Below, one piece after another: positions 19,130 through 28,220 of a DNA stretch of 64,000 nt. The stretch spans positions 1 through 64,000 of the forward strand of contig NZ_BMBA01000011.1 in NCBI RefSeq assembly GCF_017312485.1. Direction: 5' to 3'. Made by a program: the position numbers and the translations under genes. Position 1 is the stretch's first letter; the number at the start of each line of letters is the position of its first letter. The DNA comes from Clostridium zeae. GTDB lineage: Bacteria; Bacillota; Clostridia; Clostridiales; Clostridiaceae. A model generated the notes under the pieces. It ran no database searches and had not been told where the DNA came from. It was given only the letters and a program-made list of their open reading frames with translations.

Positions 19130-19305
19130 AAAAAATCGCTAAAGCGAGCTTTTTAACGCATCTGCATTTCCAAATAAATATGAGGAAAATCTGGCAGACG
19201 GATAAGTTTTATTTTTTTATGTATTGCCATAAAAATCTTCTAAAAGCATTGAAATATATAGATTTAGCTACCTTAAAAATTTTACATTTCCATATAAAGT
19301 AAAAA
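19130..19305 (+). repeat. Family B repeat, copy B2, next to the VanW-protein terminator
   Basis: Starts with AAAAAATCGCTAAAGCGAGC, then CATCTGCATTTCC and TCTGGCAGACGG (CTGC/GCAG stem), then the shared words ATATGAGGAAA, ATAAGTTTTATTTTTT, ATATATAG and TTAAAAATTTTA, ending at the poly-A that is the T-tract of the adjoining minus-strand terminator. The first half resembles the extra module inside family A copies A1 and A3. The interval between the GH1 start and this point holds only the candidate operators. Confidence 0.6.
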
Positions 19306-19327
19306 AGCCATCCTAAAGGATGACTTT
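19302..19327 (-). terminator. Terminator of the VanW/G5 protein gene
   Basis: Stem AAAAGCCATCC/GGATGACTTTT with one mismatch and a 4-base loop, followed on the minus strand by TTTTTT. Confidence 0.82.
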
Positions 19328-19342
19328 TGTTTAGCTATTTTT

Positions 19343-20785
19343 TTATTGGTTAGTTCCTGGTGTTGTTGATGTTTGAGTTGCTGGAGGTGCCGCAGGTGGA
19401 GGTGTAGCTTTCTTTGTTCCCACCTTCATAACTCCGTTAACTTTTTGATAATTATCAGTAGCTATATTTTCTCTCGCAATCTCTTTTCCATCTTGATAAG
19501 TTACTAAATAGCTCTTCACTTTATAACCAGTAACTGGTTGTTTATCCCATTGAGTTTGACCTTCTAAAAGAGAACTATCATCTACTTTTGATATTGTAGG
19601 ATCATACTTTGCTAAAGTATCTGCAAATAATTCATAGGTTTTTCCACCCATTCCAGCTATACTTCCATAAAAGTTTACATAAACATTTTTATTACTTGTA
19701 TACGATTCTATATATACAGGGAAATTATATGTATTTTTGAACTTATAATCTAATGATCCCCAATAAACGGTAGCATCCAATCCTACTGGTGAATAACTTG
19801 TAGGCATAGAATGATTACTTCTTTCAGTTGATCTTATACCAGCTCTCATAGCAGCTCTATAAAGCGTAGTTGAAACTTGACATATACCTCCGCCAACTCC
19901 TTGCTCAACTTTATCTCCAACAAATATTGCAGCATCTTTAAAGCCCCTAGCTGTAGTTCTTTCACCAACAGCTTCATTATAACTAAAGCTATCTCCTGGC
20001 ATTAGAAGCTTAGCATTTATGAAATTACTAGCCAAAGTTACATTAGCCGATCTTCCTGGATTTGAAGTTGCAAAACTAGTTGAAAAAGTTGAAATCTTGC
20101 CATCAATTTTTGCAAGTTCTGATTTTTGGTACTTAGGCTTAACTTCTTCTATTGGTGCCTGAACAACAGTCTGCTGCTCAATTTTCCCATTAATGTTAGT
20201 TTTAATCAACTTGTCCAATTCTTCGGTATTAACTTTACGACCTGTTTGATCATCAGTAATATTTATATTCCCTCCACTTATGGAGATTTTTGCATTTACA
20301 GGGTCTTGATTTATTTTGCTCTCAATTTGCTGTTCAAATGCCTTTATCTTACTGTCATCATATTTAAATTCTAGAGGAAGATTTTTATTAGTCCCGTTTT
20401 TTATAATATCATTTTTCTGAAATAAAGATAAATTTTTTCCTTCTTCTAAAGCTTTTCCAGCCATTTCTTGAACATTAAATTGAGGGTTTAAATTTGAATA
20501 GTCAAGCTCAAAGTTTTGGTCTAATGCCTTAACAACAAGCTTTTTTTGCTTTATTGTATTTGAAAAACTATCTTCTAATAGTTTTACCGCTTCTTCTTTT
20601 GTCTTACCTGAAAGATCAATATCATTAACCTTTACACCTTGGTATATCTTATTATCCCATTTTGCAACTTGATTCTTTACAGTCATGGCGTATACACCAG
20701 CTCCAGATAATCCAATCACTACTACAGCTACAGTCCCAGCAACTACCAACTTTAAAGTCTTATTTTTTCTTACTTCGTTGCTCAT
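19343..20785 (-). CDS. VanW family protein with putative peptidoglycan-binding and G5 domains
   Basis: 480 residues. A membrane anchor (about residues 11-33) is followed by two putative peptidoglycan-binding (PG_binding_4-like) segments (about 45-210). The VanW domain (about 230-365) carries LMPGDSFSYNEAVGERT and QGVGGGICQVSTTLYRAAMRAG, then a G5-type module ending EIARENIATDNYQKVNGV and a Pro/Thr-rich tail. It is predicted to sit outside the membrane and contact the cell wall. VanW is found in some glycopeptide-resistance clusters but is common in clostridia without resistance. ATG after GAGGAG; single gene with its own terminator. Confidence 0.9.
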   Translation of the reverse strand: MSNEVRKNKTLKLVVAGTVAVVVIGLSGAGVYAMTVKNQVAKWDNKIYQGVKVNDIDLSGKTKEEAVKLLEDSFSNTIKQKKLVVKALDQNFELDYSNLNPQFNVQEMAGKALEEGKNLSLFQKNDIIKNGTNKNLPLEFKYDDSKIKAFEQQIESKINQDPVNAKISISGGNINITDDQTGRKVNTEELDKLIKTNINGKIEQQTVVQAPIEEVKPKYQKSELAKIDGKISTFSTSFATSNPGRSANVTLASNFINAKLLMPGDSFSYNEAVGERTTARGFKDAAIFVGDKVEQGVGGGICQVSTTLYRAAMRAGIRSTERSNHSMPTSYSPVGLDATVYWGSLDYKFKNTYNFPVYIESYTSNKNVYVNFYGSIAGMGGKTYELFADTLAKYDPTISKVDDSSLLEGQTQWDKQPVTGYKVKSYLVTYQDGKEIARENIATDNYQKVNGVMKVGTKKATPPPAAPPATQTSTTPGTNQ

Positions 20786-21274
20786 ATATTTTCTCCTCTC
20801 TTATTAATGAACCACCTAAAAGTAATTTGACATATTTTCATCTTATATTAATAATAGATTATAAATGTTTTCAAATATTTAACAATTAGATTGGTATATC
20901 CTTTATGGTACTCCTAATTATACTATAAAAAAAAACATTAATAAATATACTTTTATTGTAAACTTTATATTTAGGTACAAGTTACAAAGATATTTTTATC
21001 ATATTATTTATGATGTGATATTTTCTGACTTTTATAATATTGTTTTAAATTTATTACTTAACATTGTATAGATAAACATAGTATATATTGTGACTCAATC
21101 TGATTTTTTTACTTTTACATGGAAACGCTATAATTTTAGATGTATAATCTAAAGATGTACTAGCTTAATCAGAAATATATTTTTAATTTTCCTCTTGGAC
21201 TTGAGAGTATACTTTGAAAATATAAAAAATCAAGCGGTACATATTATAAAAAAGATTTATTTGGGGGATAAAAA
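20786..21274. other. Divergent intergenic region between the VanW gene and the M42 peptidase gene
   Basis: 489 bp, very AT-rich. It must hold two divergent promoters. A TATAAT box near 21130 could serve the plus-strand peptidase, with a weak -35 (TTTTTA) 17 bases upstream. No ORF or structured RNA recognised. Confidence 0.4.
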
Positions 21275-22315
21275 ATGAAATTTGATTTAGATGCATTGAA
21301 AACTTATTTAATTAATCTTCTAACCATTTCTAGTCCTACTGGATATACTGATAATATCCGTAAATACGTAATAACTGAGCTAGAAAAACTTAATGTTAAT
21401 TATACTGTAACCAATAAAGGTGCAATTCTTGTAAGCTTCAAAGGGGAAGATAATAACTTTGATAGAGTGTTTTCTGGCCATGTAGATACCCTTGGTGCTA
21501 TGGTAAAGGAAATAAAGAATAATGGTGCTTTAGAGCTTACACCAGTTGGTGGATTTATGATGACATCTATAGACGGCGAAAACTGTACTATAGAAACTTT
21601 AGATGGTAATTCTTATACTGGAACTATACAAACTATAAAGCCATCAGTTCATATAAGCGGAGATGATGCTAGAGATTTAAAGCGAATCGCTCCAAATATG
21701 GAAGTGATAATTGATGAAAAAGTATTTAGCAAGGAAGATACTGAAAGACTAGGTATAAATGTTGGAGACTTTATTTGCTTTGACTCTAGAGCTACCATAA
21801 CAGAAAAAGGCTTTGTGAAAAGTAGACATCTTGATGATAAAGCTAGTGTAGCAGTTCTATTAACAGCAATAAAATATATTTCTGAGGAAAATCTTAAGCT
21901 TCCATACAACACACATTTTTTTATTTCTACTTATGAAGAAGTTGGACATGGTGCTAAGGCAGGGTTACCTGAGAACACAAAAGAATTTATAGCTGTAGAC
22001 ATGGGCGCTCCTGGTCCTGGACAAAATTCATCTGAATATGCTGTCTGTATATGTGCAAAGGATTCTTCCGGTCCTTATGATTATGACTTAAGAAAAAAAA
22101 TTGTAAATCTATGCAAAGAGAATAATATAAATTATAAGATAGATATATACCCTCACTATGGTTCCGATGCCTCTGCAGCAGTAAATGCTGGTTGGGATAT
22201 AAGAACCGCTTTAATTGGCCCTGGTGTTTTTGCATCTCATGCCTATGAACGAACCCACTTAGATTCCCTTATAGAGACTCTAAAGTTGGTATTAACGTAC
22301 TCAAAAACTAAATAA
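21275..22315 (+). CDS. M42 family metallopeptidase (aminopeptidase)
   Basis: 346 residues, the usual length. Likely a cytoplasmic dinuclear-metal aminopeptidase that trims peptides, related to glutamyl aminopeptidase and endoglucanase-annotated FrvX/YsdC proteins. Metal ligands and catalytic residues are in SGHVDTLG (His and Asp), KSRHLDDKASVA (Asp), STYEEVGHGA (Glu-Glu), AVDMGAPGPG (Asp) and the C-terminal ASHAYERTH (His). ATG preceded by GGGGGA. One of only three plus-strand genes here, followed by a shared bidirectional terminator. Confidence 0.93.
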   Translation: MKFDLDALKTYLINLLTISSPTGYTDNIRKYVITELEKLNVNYTVTNKGAILVSFKGEDNNFDRVFSGHVDTLGAMVKEIKNNGALELTPVGGFMMTSIDGENCTIETLDGNSYTGTIQTIKPSVHISGDDARDLKRIAPNMEVIIDEKVFSKEDTERLGINVGDFICFDSRATITEKGFVKSRHLDDKASVAVLLTAIKYISEENLKLPYNTHFFISTYEEVGHGAKAGLPENTKEFIAVDMGAPGPGQNSSEYAVCICAKDSSGPYDYDLRKKIVNLCKENNINYKIDIYPHYGSDASAAVNAGWDIRTALIGPGVFASHAYERTHLDSLIETLKLVLTYSKTK

Positions 22316-22329
22316 TCTATGAACTTAAC

Positions 22330-22425
22330 TTTAATTTTTATTGTATATCCATAATACGTTTCTAATAATATTGAAATATGTGGGTTTAGCAGACAAGAAA
22401 TTTTCATACTTTCTTAATATAGTAA
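22330..22425 (+). repeat. Degenerate family B-like repeat, copy B4
   Basis: Shares with B2 the order of TTTTTATTGTAT-CCATAA, TTCTAA, ATTGAAATAT, GTTTAGC and a final ATATAGTAAAAAAA that merges with the terminator T-tract. More diverged than B1 and B2. Confidence 0.4.
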
Positions 22426-22457
22426 AAAAATGCCCAACTTAATAGGGCATTTTTTTA
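22424..22457. terminator. Bidirectional terminator between M42 and GH25 genes
   Basis: AAAAAATGCCC/GGGCATTTTTT palindrome with a 9-base loop and T-runs on both strands. It serves the convergent genes on either side. Confidence 0.9.
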
Positions 22458-22471
22458 TTCTATAAATTATT

Positions 22472-23494
22472 CTACTTTTCGCCTTCTCCAAATATAAAAT
22501 AATCTCCATCAAAATAAGTTCCATATTCTAATTGATCATCACTTCTTGTTGGTTGAATTAAAAATTTAGTCCTCTTCTTTGAAAAGTCTCCATCAAAATC
22601 GAATGCTTCTATACCTATTTCTATAGGCCTTCCGGCTGGAAGTGTAAATTTTGATTTTGGTATAACATAATAAGTATCATTCACTCCTACAGTACCTGCA
22701 TAGTTGCTGTTAACAAATATATTGTATCCTAAAAGATCCTTATCTTTATTCTTTGTCCACGATACATATATATTTTTATTATCAGTTCTTGCATAAAGTC
22801 CTTTTACATCAGCTGGTGGCATAAGCATATCTATGCTATCTGGTCCATAGTTCAAATCTACAGGTGGAGTAACTCCCGGAATATCTCCAGCTTCTGTATA
22901 CTGCCATATTCTCCATCTCTTCCATCCGCCTATATCTGGTGGAACAGGTGGATTACCTGCAATTTCTTTATACATTGCAATCCATAGTGGCATATTACTT
23001 AACGGATATCCTTTTCCAGCTATTTTAAAATCATCATATAGATTTACAAAAAATACTCCTGTGTAAATCATAAGTCTTCTTCTTGTCTTACTTTCAAACC
23101 TTTTTCTAAATCTATCTACCCAGTTTACAAGCTGTGCAGTTGTAATAGATTTATTTGTAGGTGCTTCTACATCAAGTACTGGAAATAAATCACCATAATC
23201 TCCTTGGCCAAATCCATCTTGAAGAACGCCTATAAAGGCATCGCATTGACTATCCGCTGTAGCGTAATCAGCAGAAGGTAATGCATAATGATATGCCCCT
23301 ACTGGGATACCTACGGACCTTGAGCCTTTTGCAAATTCAATAAACTTAGTATCAACTCTAAATCTACCTGACCCTGAACCAGATGCTCTAAGATAAAGAA
23401 AATCTACAGTTCTTGCAAGGATAGCAAAATTAACCCCTGATTTGTACTCATTTATATCAGCACCGAAGGTACTAAACATTGTTTTATTTTGCAT
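22472..23494 (-). CDS. GH25 family lysozyme with C-terminal fibronectin III-like domain
   Basis: 340 residues from the ATG at 23494 (GGAGG 6 bases upstream). GH25 domain about 1-215: N-terminal Asp13 in FGADINEYKSG and the DxE pair Asp108/Glu110 in FPVLDVEAP. A fibronectin III-like module runs from about 230 to 320. It cleaves the muramic acid-glucosamine bond of peptidoglycan. No signal peptide is visible, so it is either released from the mother cell or by lysis, or retained inside. No phage structural genes or holin are nearby, arguing against a prophage endolysin. Confidence 0.9.
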   Translation of the reverse strand: MQNKTMFSTFGADINEYKSGVNFAILARTVDFLYLRASGSGSGRFRVDTKFIEFAKGSRSVGIPVGAYHYALPSADYATADSQCDAFIGVLQDGFGQGDYGDLFPVLDVEAPTNKSITTAQLVNWVDRFRKRFESKTRRRLMIYTGVFFVNLYDDFKIAGKGYPLSNMPLWIAMYKEIAGNPPVPPDIGGWKRWRIWQYTEAGDIPGVTPPVDLNYGPDSIDMLMPPADVKGLYARTDNKNIYVSWTKNKDKDLLGYNIFVNSNYAGTVGVNDTYYVIPKSKFTLPAGRPIEIGIEAFDFDGDFSKKRTKFLIQPTRSDDQLEYGTYFDGDYFIFGEGEK

Positions 23495-23594
23495 AGTTCC
23501 TCCAACTATAATAATACTCATACCATTAGGATATTATAGTAGTCCAAGTAACGTTACAAAATAATAAAATTTTTATTTTAATGTAATGTATACG

Positions 23595-23793
23595 AAAATT
23601 GAGATGCTCCTACATCCGATACTTAAATGAGCTGCGCAAAGAATTAATATGATTTCCTACAATGAAACAACTAAAACTTTATAACTCACTTCGTTCAAAC
23701 AATAAAGTTTTTTAACGTTGTTTCATTTCCGAAAATCATTTAATTCTAGCTGCTTGCTCATATAGTATCTCCTGTAGAAGCATCTCAATTTTT
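23595..23793 (-). repeat. Family A structured repeat, short form, copy A2
   Basis: 199 bp, inverted relative to the other copies. Outer arms AAAATTGAGATGC/GCATCTCAATTTT, middle arms as in A1, inner stem GAAACAAC/GTTGTTTC, innermost hairpin AAAACTTTAT/ATAAAGTTTT at 23673-23711 presenting GAACGAAGTGAG. Stem sequences differ from those of A1, A3 and A4 but remain complementary. The long-form module is absent. Confidence 0.8.
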
Positions 23794-23844
23794 AAATATA
23801 CTTATATTCTAGAAAACTACTGAATAAAAAAATAGCTGAACAAA

Positions 23845-25374
23845 CTATAACCTTATCATTACGGAGAACTTTATATCATTACCTTGGCATTCTGCCCAGA
23901 TGCGTCCACTATGAAGTTCTACGATATTTTTGCATATGGCAAGTCCAAGGCCGCTACCACTTACATTTTCAGATGTTCTAGATTCGTCTGCTCTATAAAA
24001 TCTTTCAAACAGTTTTTCAAGCTTTTCTCTTGGTATATTTTCACCTTTATTTTTTATCGATATAAGTGCATATTCATTTTCTCTTTTTAAGCTTACAGTT
24101 ATATTTGTATTCGCAAATGAGTACTTTATAGCATTTCCCAATAGATTTTCAAAAGCTCTTAGCATTTTATTTACATCAAGATTAGCTTCCAATCTTTCCT
24201 CTGTAAAGTCTTTATGTATTCTAAGTCCTCTTTCATCAAAAAGAGGCATAAGTTCTTCTATAAGCTGAGATAAAAACTCATTTAAGTTAACTTGCTCTTT
24301 ATATAAACTTACTCCCTGATTAGTTAATTTTGTATACTCAAAAAGATCTTCTAAAAGTATTTTTATTTTCTCAGATTTATTAAAAGCTATGTTCATATAC
24401 TCTTTCATCTGATCTTCATTTTCGTACTTTCCATCTTTAAGAAGTCCTATATATCCCATTACAGAGGTAAGTGGTGTTCTTAGATCATGAGAAACATTTG
24501 TTATAAGTTCATTCTTTGTCTTCTCAGCTTTTCTTTCTGCTTCGATTCTATTCATTATCTCGGAAGCCATGTAATTAATATTTTCCGCTAGATTATTAAG
24601 CTCATCTTTTCCTCTTCCATTTATTCTAAAACTCAAATCACCTGATGCAATTTTTCTTAGCCCATCTGAAATTTCCTCTATATACTTCATCTTTTTATTG
24701 GTTATATATATAAAGCTTGTTACAAATACCACTACTGCAATGATTAAAGCCATTATAGAATCAGATGAATAGGTTTCATTATATTCCATCCTAGCTTGTG
24801 GAGTTGCAAAAATAAATAGATAAAGCTTCTCATCTTTTATATTAAGTGGGTAAAATATTACAAATTCCTTTCCTTCAGTTCTGTATTGATTGTTATACCT
24901 ATTAGAATAAGAGTCCATAGCATATTTTATAGTTGCATAGACATCAACTGAATTTTGGATTACATTATTAGTTTTGTATACAATCTTACCATCTAGATCT
25001 GTTAATATAACTTTCTCATTTGCATTAGCACCATAAAATCTTTCTACACTTTTTTGAATATCACTAGTATTAGTTATAGACAAATCCTTAGTATTTATCA
25101 AATAATTAGAAAATCTTTGAGCTCTATCCTGTATTTCGCTATCATCATATACAAGAGTAGCTGATTTATAATTATCACGTAATATATCATTAGCTATACC
25201 GTAACAAAAAAGTGATATCAGGAAACAGATTCCGAAGGTAACAACAAGTTCGAACCTAATACTCTTTTCCATTCTTTCCTTAAAGATCTTGAATACAAGT
25301 CTAACTGGTTTCATTATCTTCCAGTTCCATACCCATCTGATAAATCTAAACTTTAGAAACTTCTTACTTCTCAA
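23845..25374 (-). CDS. Sensor histidine kinase (VanS/OmpR-partner type)
   Basis: 509 residues. Two membrane spans (about 43-62 and 207-225) flank an extracellular sensor region; then HAMP (about 230-280), HisKA with His296 in NVSHDLRTPLTSVMGY and HATPase_c with N-box NLLGNAIKYSF and GSGLGLAICKNIVELH. Start is probably TTG at 25374, overlapping the response regulator stop by 11 bases with GGGGAG upstream. Likely phosphorylates the regulator encoded just before it. Signal unknown; the neighbourhood suggests the cell envelope. Confidence 0.92.
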   Translation of the reverse strand: MRSKKFLKFRFIRWVWNWKIMKPVRLVFKIFKERMEKSIRFELVVTFGICFLISLFCYGIANDILRDNYKSATLVYDDSEIQDRAQRFSNYLINTKDLSITNTSDIQKSVERFYGANANEKVILTDLDGKIVYKTNNVIQNSVDVYATIKYAMDSYSNRYNNQYRTEGKEFVIFYPLNIKDEKLYLFIFATPQARMEYNETYSSDSIMALIIAVVVFVTSFIYITNKKMKYIEEISDGLRKIASGDLSFRINGRGKDELNNLAENINYMASEIMNRIEAERKAEKTKNELITNVSHDLRTPLTSVMGYIGLLKDGKYENEDQMKEYMNIAFNKSEKIKILLEDLFEYTKLTNQGVSLYKEQVNLNEFLSQLIEELMPLFDERGLRIHKDFTEERLEANLDVNKMLRAFENLLGNAIKYSFANTNITVSLKRENEYALISIKNKGENIPREKLEKLFERFYRADESRTSENVSGSGLGLAICKNIVELHSGRIWAECQGNDIKFSVMIRL

Positions 25375-26065
25375 TTTTATATCCTACTCCCCAAACAGTT
25401 TTAATATATTTAGGCTTTCTAGGGTTTTCCTCAAGTTTTTCTCTTATCTTTCTTATATGAACCATAACAGTATTATCTGATTGTATAAAGCTTTCATTCC
25501 AAACACTCTCATAAATATTTTCTATAGAAAATACCTTACCCCTATTTTCTGATAAAAGAGCTAGTATGTCGAACTCAATTGGAGTAAGTTTTACTTCCTT
25601 ACCGTTAATATCAATTTGATGTGTTTCTATATTAATTGTTAAATCTTCTATTTCTATTACATTATCTTTCTTTTTTGGAATTACATTATTGTTTAACTTA
25701 ATATATCTCCTTAACTGGGACTTTACCCTTGCAAGTAGCTCTAATGGATTAAATGGTTTAGTTAGATAATCGTCAGCTCCTGTTGTGAGTCCAAAAATCT
25801 TATCCATATCTTCACTTTTCGCAGATAACATTATTATAGGCGTATTTCTTTCTTCCCTTATTTTCATACATGCTTCTATACCATCAAGTTTAGGCATCAT
25901 AACATCTAATATTATCAAGTCAACATCTTTTTCTTCTAAAACTTCAAGTGCTTCCTGCCCATCAGAAGCTTTTATTGTGTTGTATCCATCATTCTTAAGA
26001 TAAATCTCCACTAAATCTCGTATTTCTTTTTCGTCGTCAACGATAAGTATTGTTTCCTTCTCCAA
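25364..26065 (-). CDS. OmpR/VanR-type response regulator
   Basis: 233 residues. Receiver domain with Asp10-Asp11 and phospho-acceptor Asp54 in LIILDVMMPKLDG, Lys in LTKPFNPLELLARV, then a C-terminal winged helix (GKEVKLTPIEFDILALLSEN, TVMVHIRKIREKLEE, VWGVGYKIEK). The start is TTG at 26065, inside the end of the PAP2 gene (55-bp overlap), with AGGTG 7 bases upstream. It overlaps the kinase gene by 11 bases. Target genes not identified. Confidence 0.93.
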   Translation of the reverse strand: MEKETILIVDDEKEIRDLVEIYLKNDGYNTIKASDGQEALEVLEEKDVDLIILDVMMPKLDGIEACMKIREERNTPIIMLSAKSEDMDKIFGLTTGADDYLTKPFNPLELLARVKSQLRRYIKLNNNVIPKKKDNVIEIEDLTINIETHQIDINGKEVKLTPIEFDILALLSENRGKVFSIENIYESVWNESFIQSDNTVMVHIRKIREKLEENPRKPKYIKTVWGVGYKIEK

Positions 26066-26673
26066 TATCTTACACCTACCTCTTCCATTATATTTATGAA
26101 GCTAAACATACTCAAAGCTAGTATAACACCTGCAACAGCATCCATAATTGCATGTTGTTTTACAAATAGAGTAGATAATATTATAGAAATCCCTACTATT
26201 TGAATTACAATTTTGAACCAAGTTTTTAAGTCTTTATTTTTCCATAGATATATCATAGTTATTGATGTAGTAAGAACATGTATACTTGGAAAACAATTAT
26301 ACGGTCTGTCTATTTCATATATGTTTCTTATTAAATTACTTAATATATCATTACCAACAACTATAGGTCTAGGTACTGTAGTTTGAAAAATTAGATATAT
26401 ACATATACAGATTAGTTCGCCTACGCATAAACAAATTATATATTTATAGTATTCTTTAATATTATTGACTAAAAGATACAGAATAGTAAATCCTATAAAA
26501 ACATACCATATATAATATGGGATTATAAACGCCTTAACAAAAGGTATACTTCTATCCATAGAAGTCATGAGGCTATGCACATCACCATTAATGGGCTTAT
26601 TAAAATATTGATATAAAACTCCTATAACAAAGTATGGCAGAACAAAAAGCGCGTGTTTCAACTTGTTTCTCAT
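26011..26673 (-). CDS. PAP2 superfamily membrane phosphatase
   Basis: 220 residues from the ATG at 26673 (GGGAG upstream; frame open 8 codons further). Five or six hydrophobic segments. Phosphatase motifs: RPYNCFPSIHVLTT (PSxxH) and KQHAIMDAVAG (HxxxD); the first motif KxxxxxxRP is only partly recognisable around TTVPRPIVV. Possibly an undecaprenyl-pyrophosphate or phosphatidate-type phosphatase at the membrane outer face. Its 3' end overlaps the response regulator start by 55 bp, so the three genes form one coupled operon. Confidence 0.85.
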   Translation of the reverse strand: MRNKLKHALFVLPYFVIGVLYQYFNKPINGDVHSLMTSMDRSIPFVKAFIIPYYIWYVFIGFTILYLLVNNIKEYYKYIICLCVGELICICIYLIFQTTVPRPIVVGNDILSNLIRNIYEIDRPYNCFPSIHVLTTSITMIYLWKNKDLKTWFKIVIQIVGISIILSTLFVKQHAIMDAVAGVILALSMFSFINIMEEVGVRYWRRKQYLSLTTKKKYEI

Positions 26674-27020
26674 AACAATCTCCCTAATCCTTATCAAATT
26701 AATCTTAATAATTAATAATTAAATAATATATTTTAATTTACACTTTCAAATTGAAGTATAGATTTTTGACTCCACACTATTAATTTTACTATTAAACTTA
26801 GTTATTTTACAAACAACTAATTCTATATTTCTATTATACATGTTAATTCTTAATAAATAATTGGTTAAATTCTTAATATTATCTTAATAAAAAGTCTCTG
26901 AAGCAAGCCTTTTTTACTCATCTTTCTTTCCTATGTATTTAAAAATTTTTAGGTTTAGTTAACTTGAAGTTTTATGCTTACCTACATATTAAAGATAATA
27001 TGCTATTCATCCCAGAACTG
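26674..27020. other. Intergenic region upstream of PAP2 with a weak family B-like stretch
   Basis: AT-rich. The stretch 26885-27020 has TCATCTTTCTTTCC, then TTTAGGTTTAGTTAACTTGA and runs to the ddl terminator, in the order seen in the family B copies, but similarity is low. No ORF. Promoter of the PAP2-regulator-kinase operon expected here. Confidence 0.35.
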
Positions 27021-27058
27021 TTAAAAGCCATGACCTCAGAAAAAAGATCATGGCTTAA
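27021..27058 (-). terminator. Terminator of the ddl gene
   Basis: Stem AAGCCATGA/TCATGGCTT with a 14-base loop, followed on the minus strand by TTTTAAC. Confidence 0.75.
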
Positions 27059-27075
27059 TTTTATTAATTTTATCT

Positions 27076-27978
27076 TTAACTACGTTCTTTTATTGAAGTT
27101 TCTATTATTAAATCTAGTAACTTACTAAAGCTTATATTCTTTCCTGCCGCACTTTTTGGAAAAAGGCTATTCTTAGTCATTCCTGGTAATGTGTTGACTT
27201 CTAATATATACGGAACTCCTTCACTAACTATCATGTCAACTCTTGCATAAACGCTACATTTAAGAGCATTATAGGTTGCTAGTGCCATTTCTTCAACCTG
27301 TTTATGAAGTGAAGATTCTAGTTCTACTATAAACTCATCTGCTCCACCATCTGAGTATTTTGATGTGTAATCAAAAAAAGCTGATTTAGGCTTTATAGCA
27401 AGCACTGGAAACATCTGTCCATCCAAAATCGGACAAGTTATTTCATCACCTTTTATATATTTTTCAATCATAACTTCCTTATCCCATTTTAAAGCTTCAA
27501 TAACCGAATTTTCAATTTCTGACTCTTCCTTAATTACAAAGGTAGCTACTGATGACCCACCATTATTAGGCTTTACAACTACTGGATATCCCAAATCATC
27601 TATTTTCCTATAGTCAATATCATCTAGTGACTTAACATTAAACCAAGGTGCAGTTCTTATATCCCTTGATTTTAATATCTTCTTAGTCATATCCTTATCC
27701 ATACAAACGGCACTACTTAAAGTATCACACCCAGAATAAGGTATTCCCATGGTCTGAAGGACTGCTTGAACTGTTCCATCTTCTCCGAATTTTCCATGTA
27801 AAGCGAGTAGCGCAAAATCTATTTCTTTGACTTTTGTAAATAAATCTTCTTTAGCATCTATAACTATTGGAATGATTTCATACTTTTCCTTATCTAAATT
27901 GGCTAATATAGATTGTCCGCTATTCAAAGAAACTTCTCTTTCTGAGGATATTCCCCCCATTATAACTCCGACTCTCAT
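27076..27978 (-). CDS. ddl: D-alanine--D-alanine ligase
   Basis: 300 residues, ATP-grasp enzyme making the D-Ala-D-Ala dipeptide of peptidoglycan. N-terminal [30 protein letters not shown]-grasp segment [18 protein letters not shown], omega loop FFDYTSKYS and the metal/ATP site [24 protein letters not shown]. The omega-loop Lys-Tyr is the D-Ala-D-Ala type; VanA-type depsipeptide ligases have a different loop. ATG start after GGAGG. Single gene with terminator. Confidence 0.95.
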   Translation of the reverse strand: MRVGVIMGGISSEREVSLNSGQSILANLDKEKYEIIPIVIDAKEDLFTKVKEIDFALLALHGKFGEDGTVQAVLQTMGIPYSGCDTLSSAVCMDKDMTKKILKSRDIRTAPWFNVKSLDDIDYRKIDDLGYPVVVKPNNGGSSVATFVIKEESEIENSVIEALKWDKEVMIEKYIKGDEITCPILDGQMFPVLAIKPKSAFFDYTSKYSDGGADEFIVELESSLHKQVEEMALATYNALKCSVYARVDMIVSEGVPYILEVNTLPGMTKNSLFPKSAAGKNISFSKLLDLIIETSIKERS

Positions 27979-28220
27979 TATAATCCCTCCAAAGAACTTC
28001 TTATTTACTCTTTACTTAAGTAACTTTTTTACTATAACAAATAAAGTTATTTATACATTATCCTAAATGTAATTTTATAAAGAGTAGATAAAAAATCAAA
28101 TCTTGTTAATTATATCACTTTAATCAGATTCCTTAAAGCCATTGTATTTAATTTCCACAAAGAACCCTAACTATATAGTATGTCAATCGATTTTAAAAGA
28201 TATACTGTTATAGATTAATT

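Noticed and set aside
22472-23494. Prophage endolysin
   Set aside because: No holin, tail, portal, integrase or attachment sites nearby; flanking genes are housekeeping.
19343-27978. Possible glycopeptide-resistance cluster (VanW protein, VanRS-like pair, PAP2, D-Ala ligase)
   Set aside because: The ligase omega loop (FFDYTSKYS) is the ordinary D-Ala-D-Ala type. No vanH or vanX gene is present, the genes are in separate transcripts with unrelated genes between, and VanW proteins are common in susceptible clostridia.
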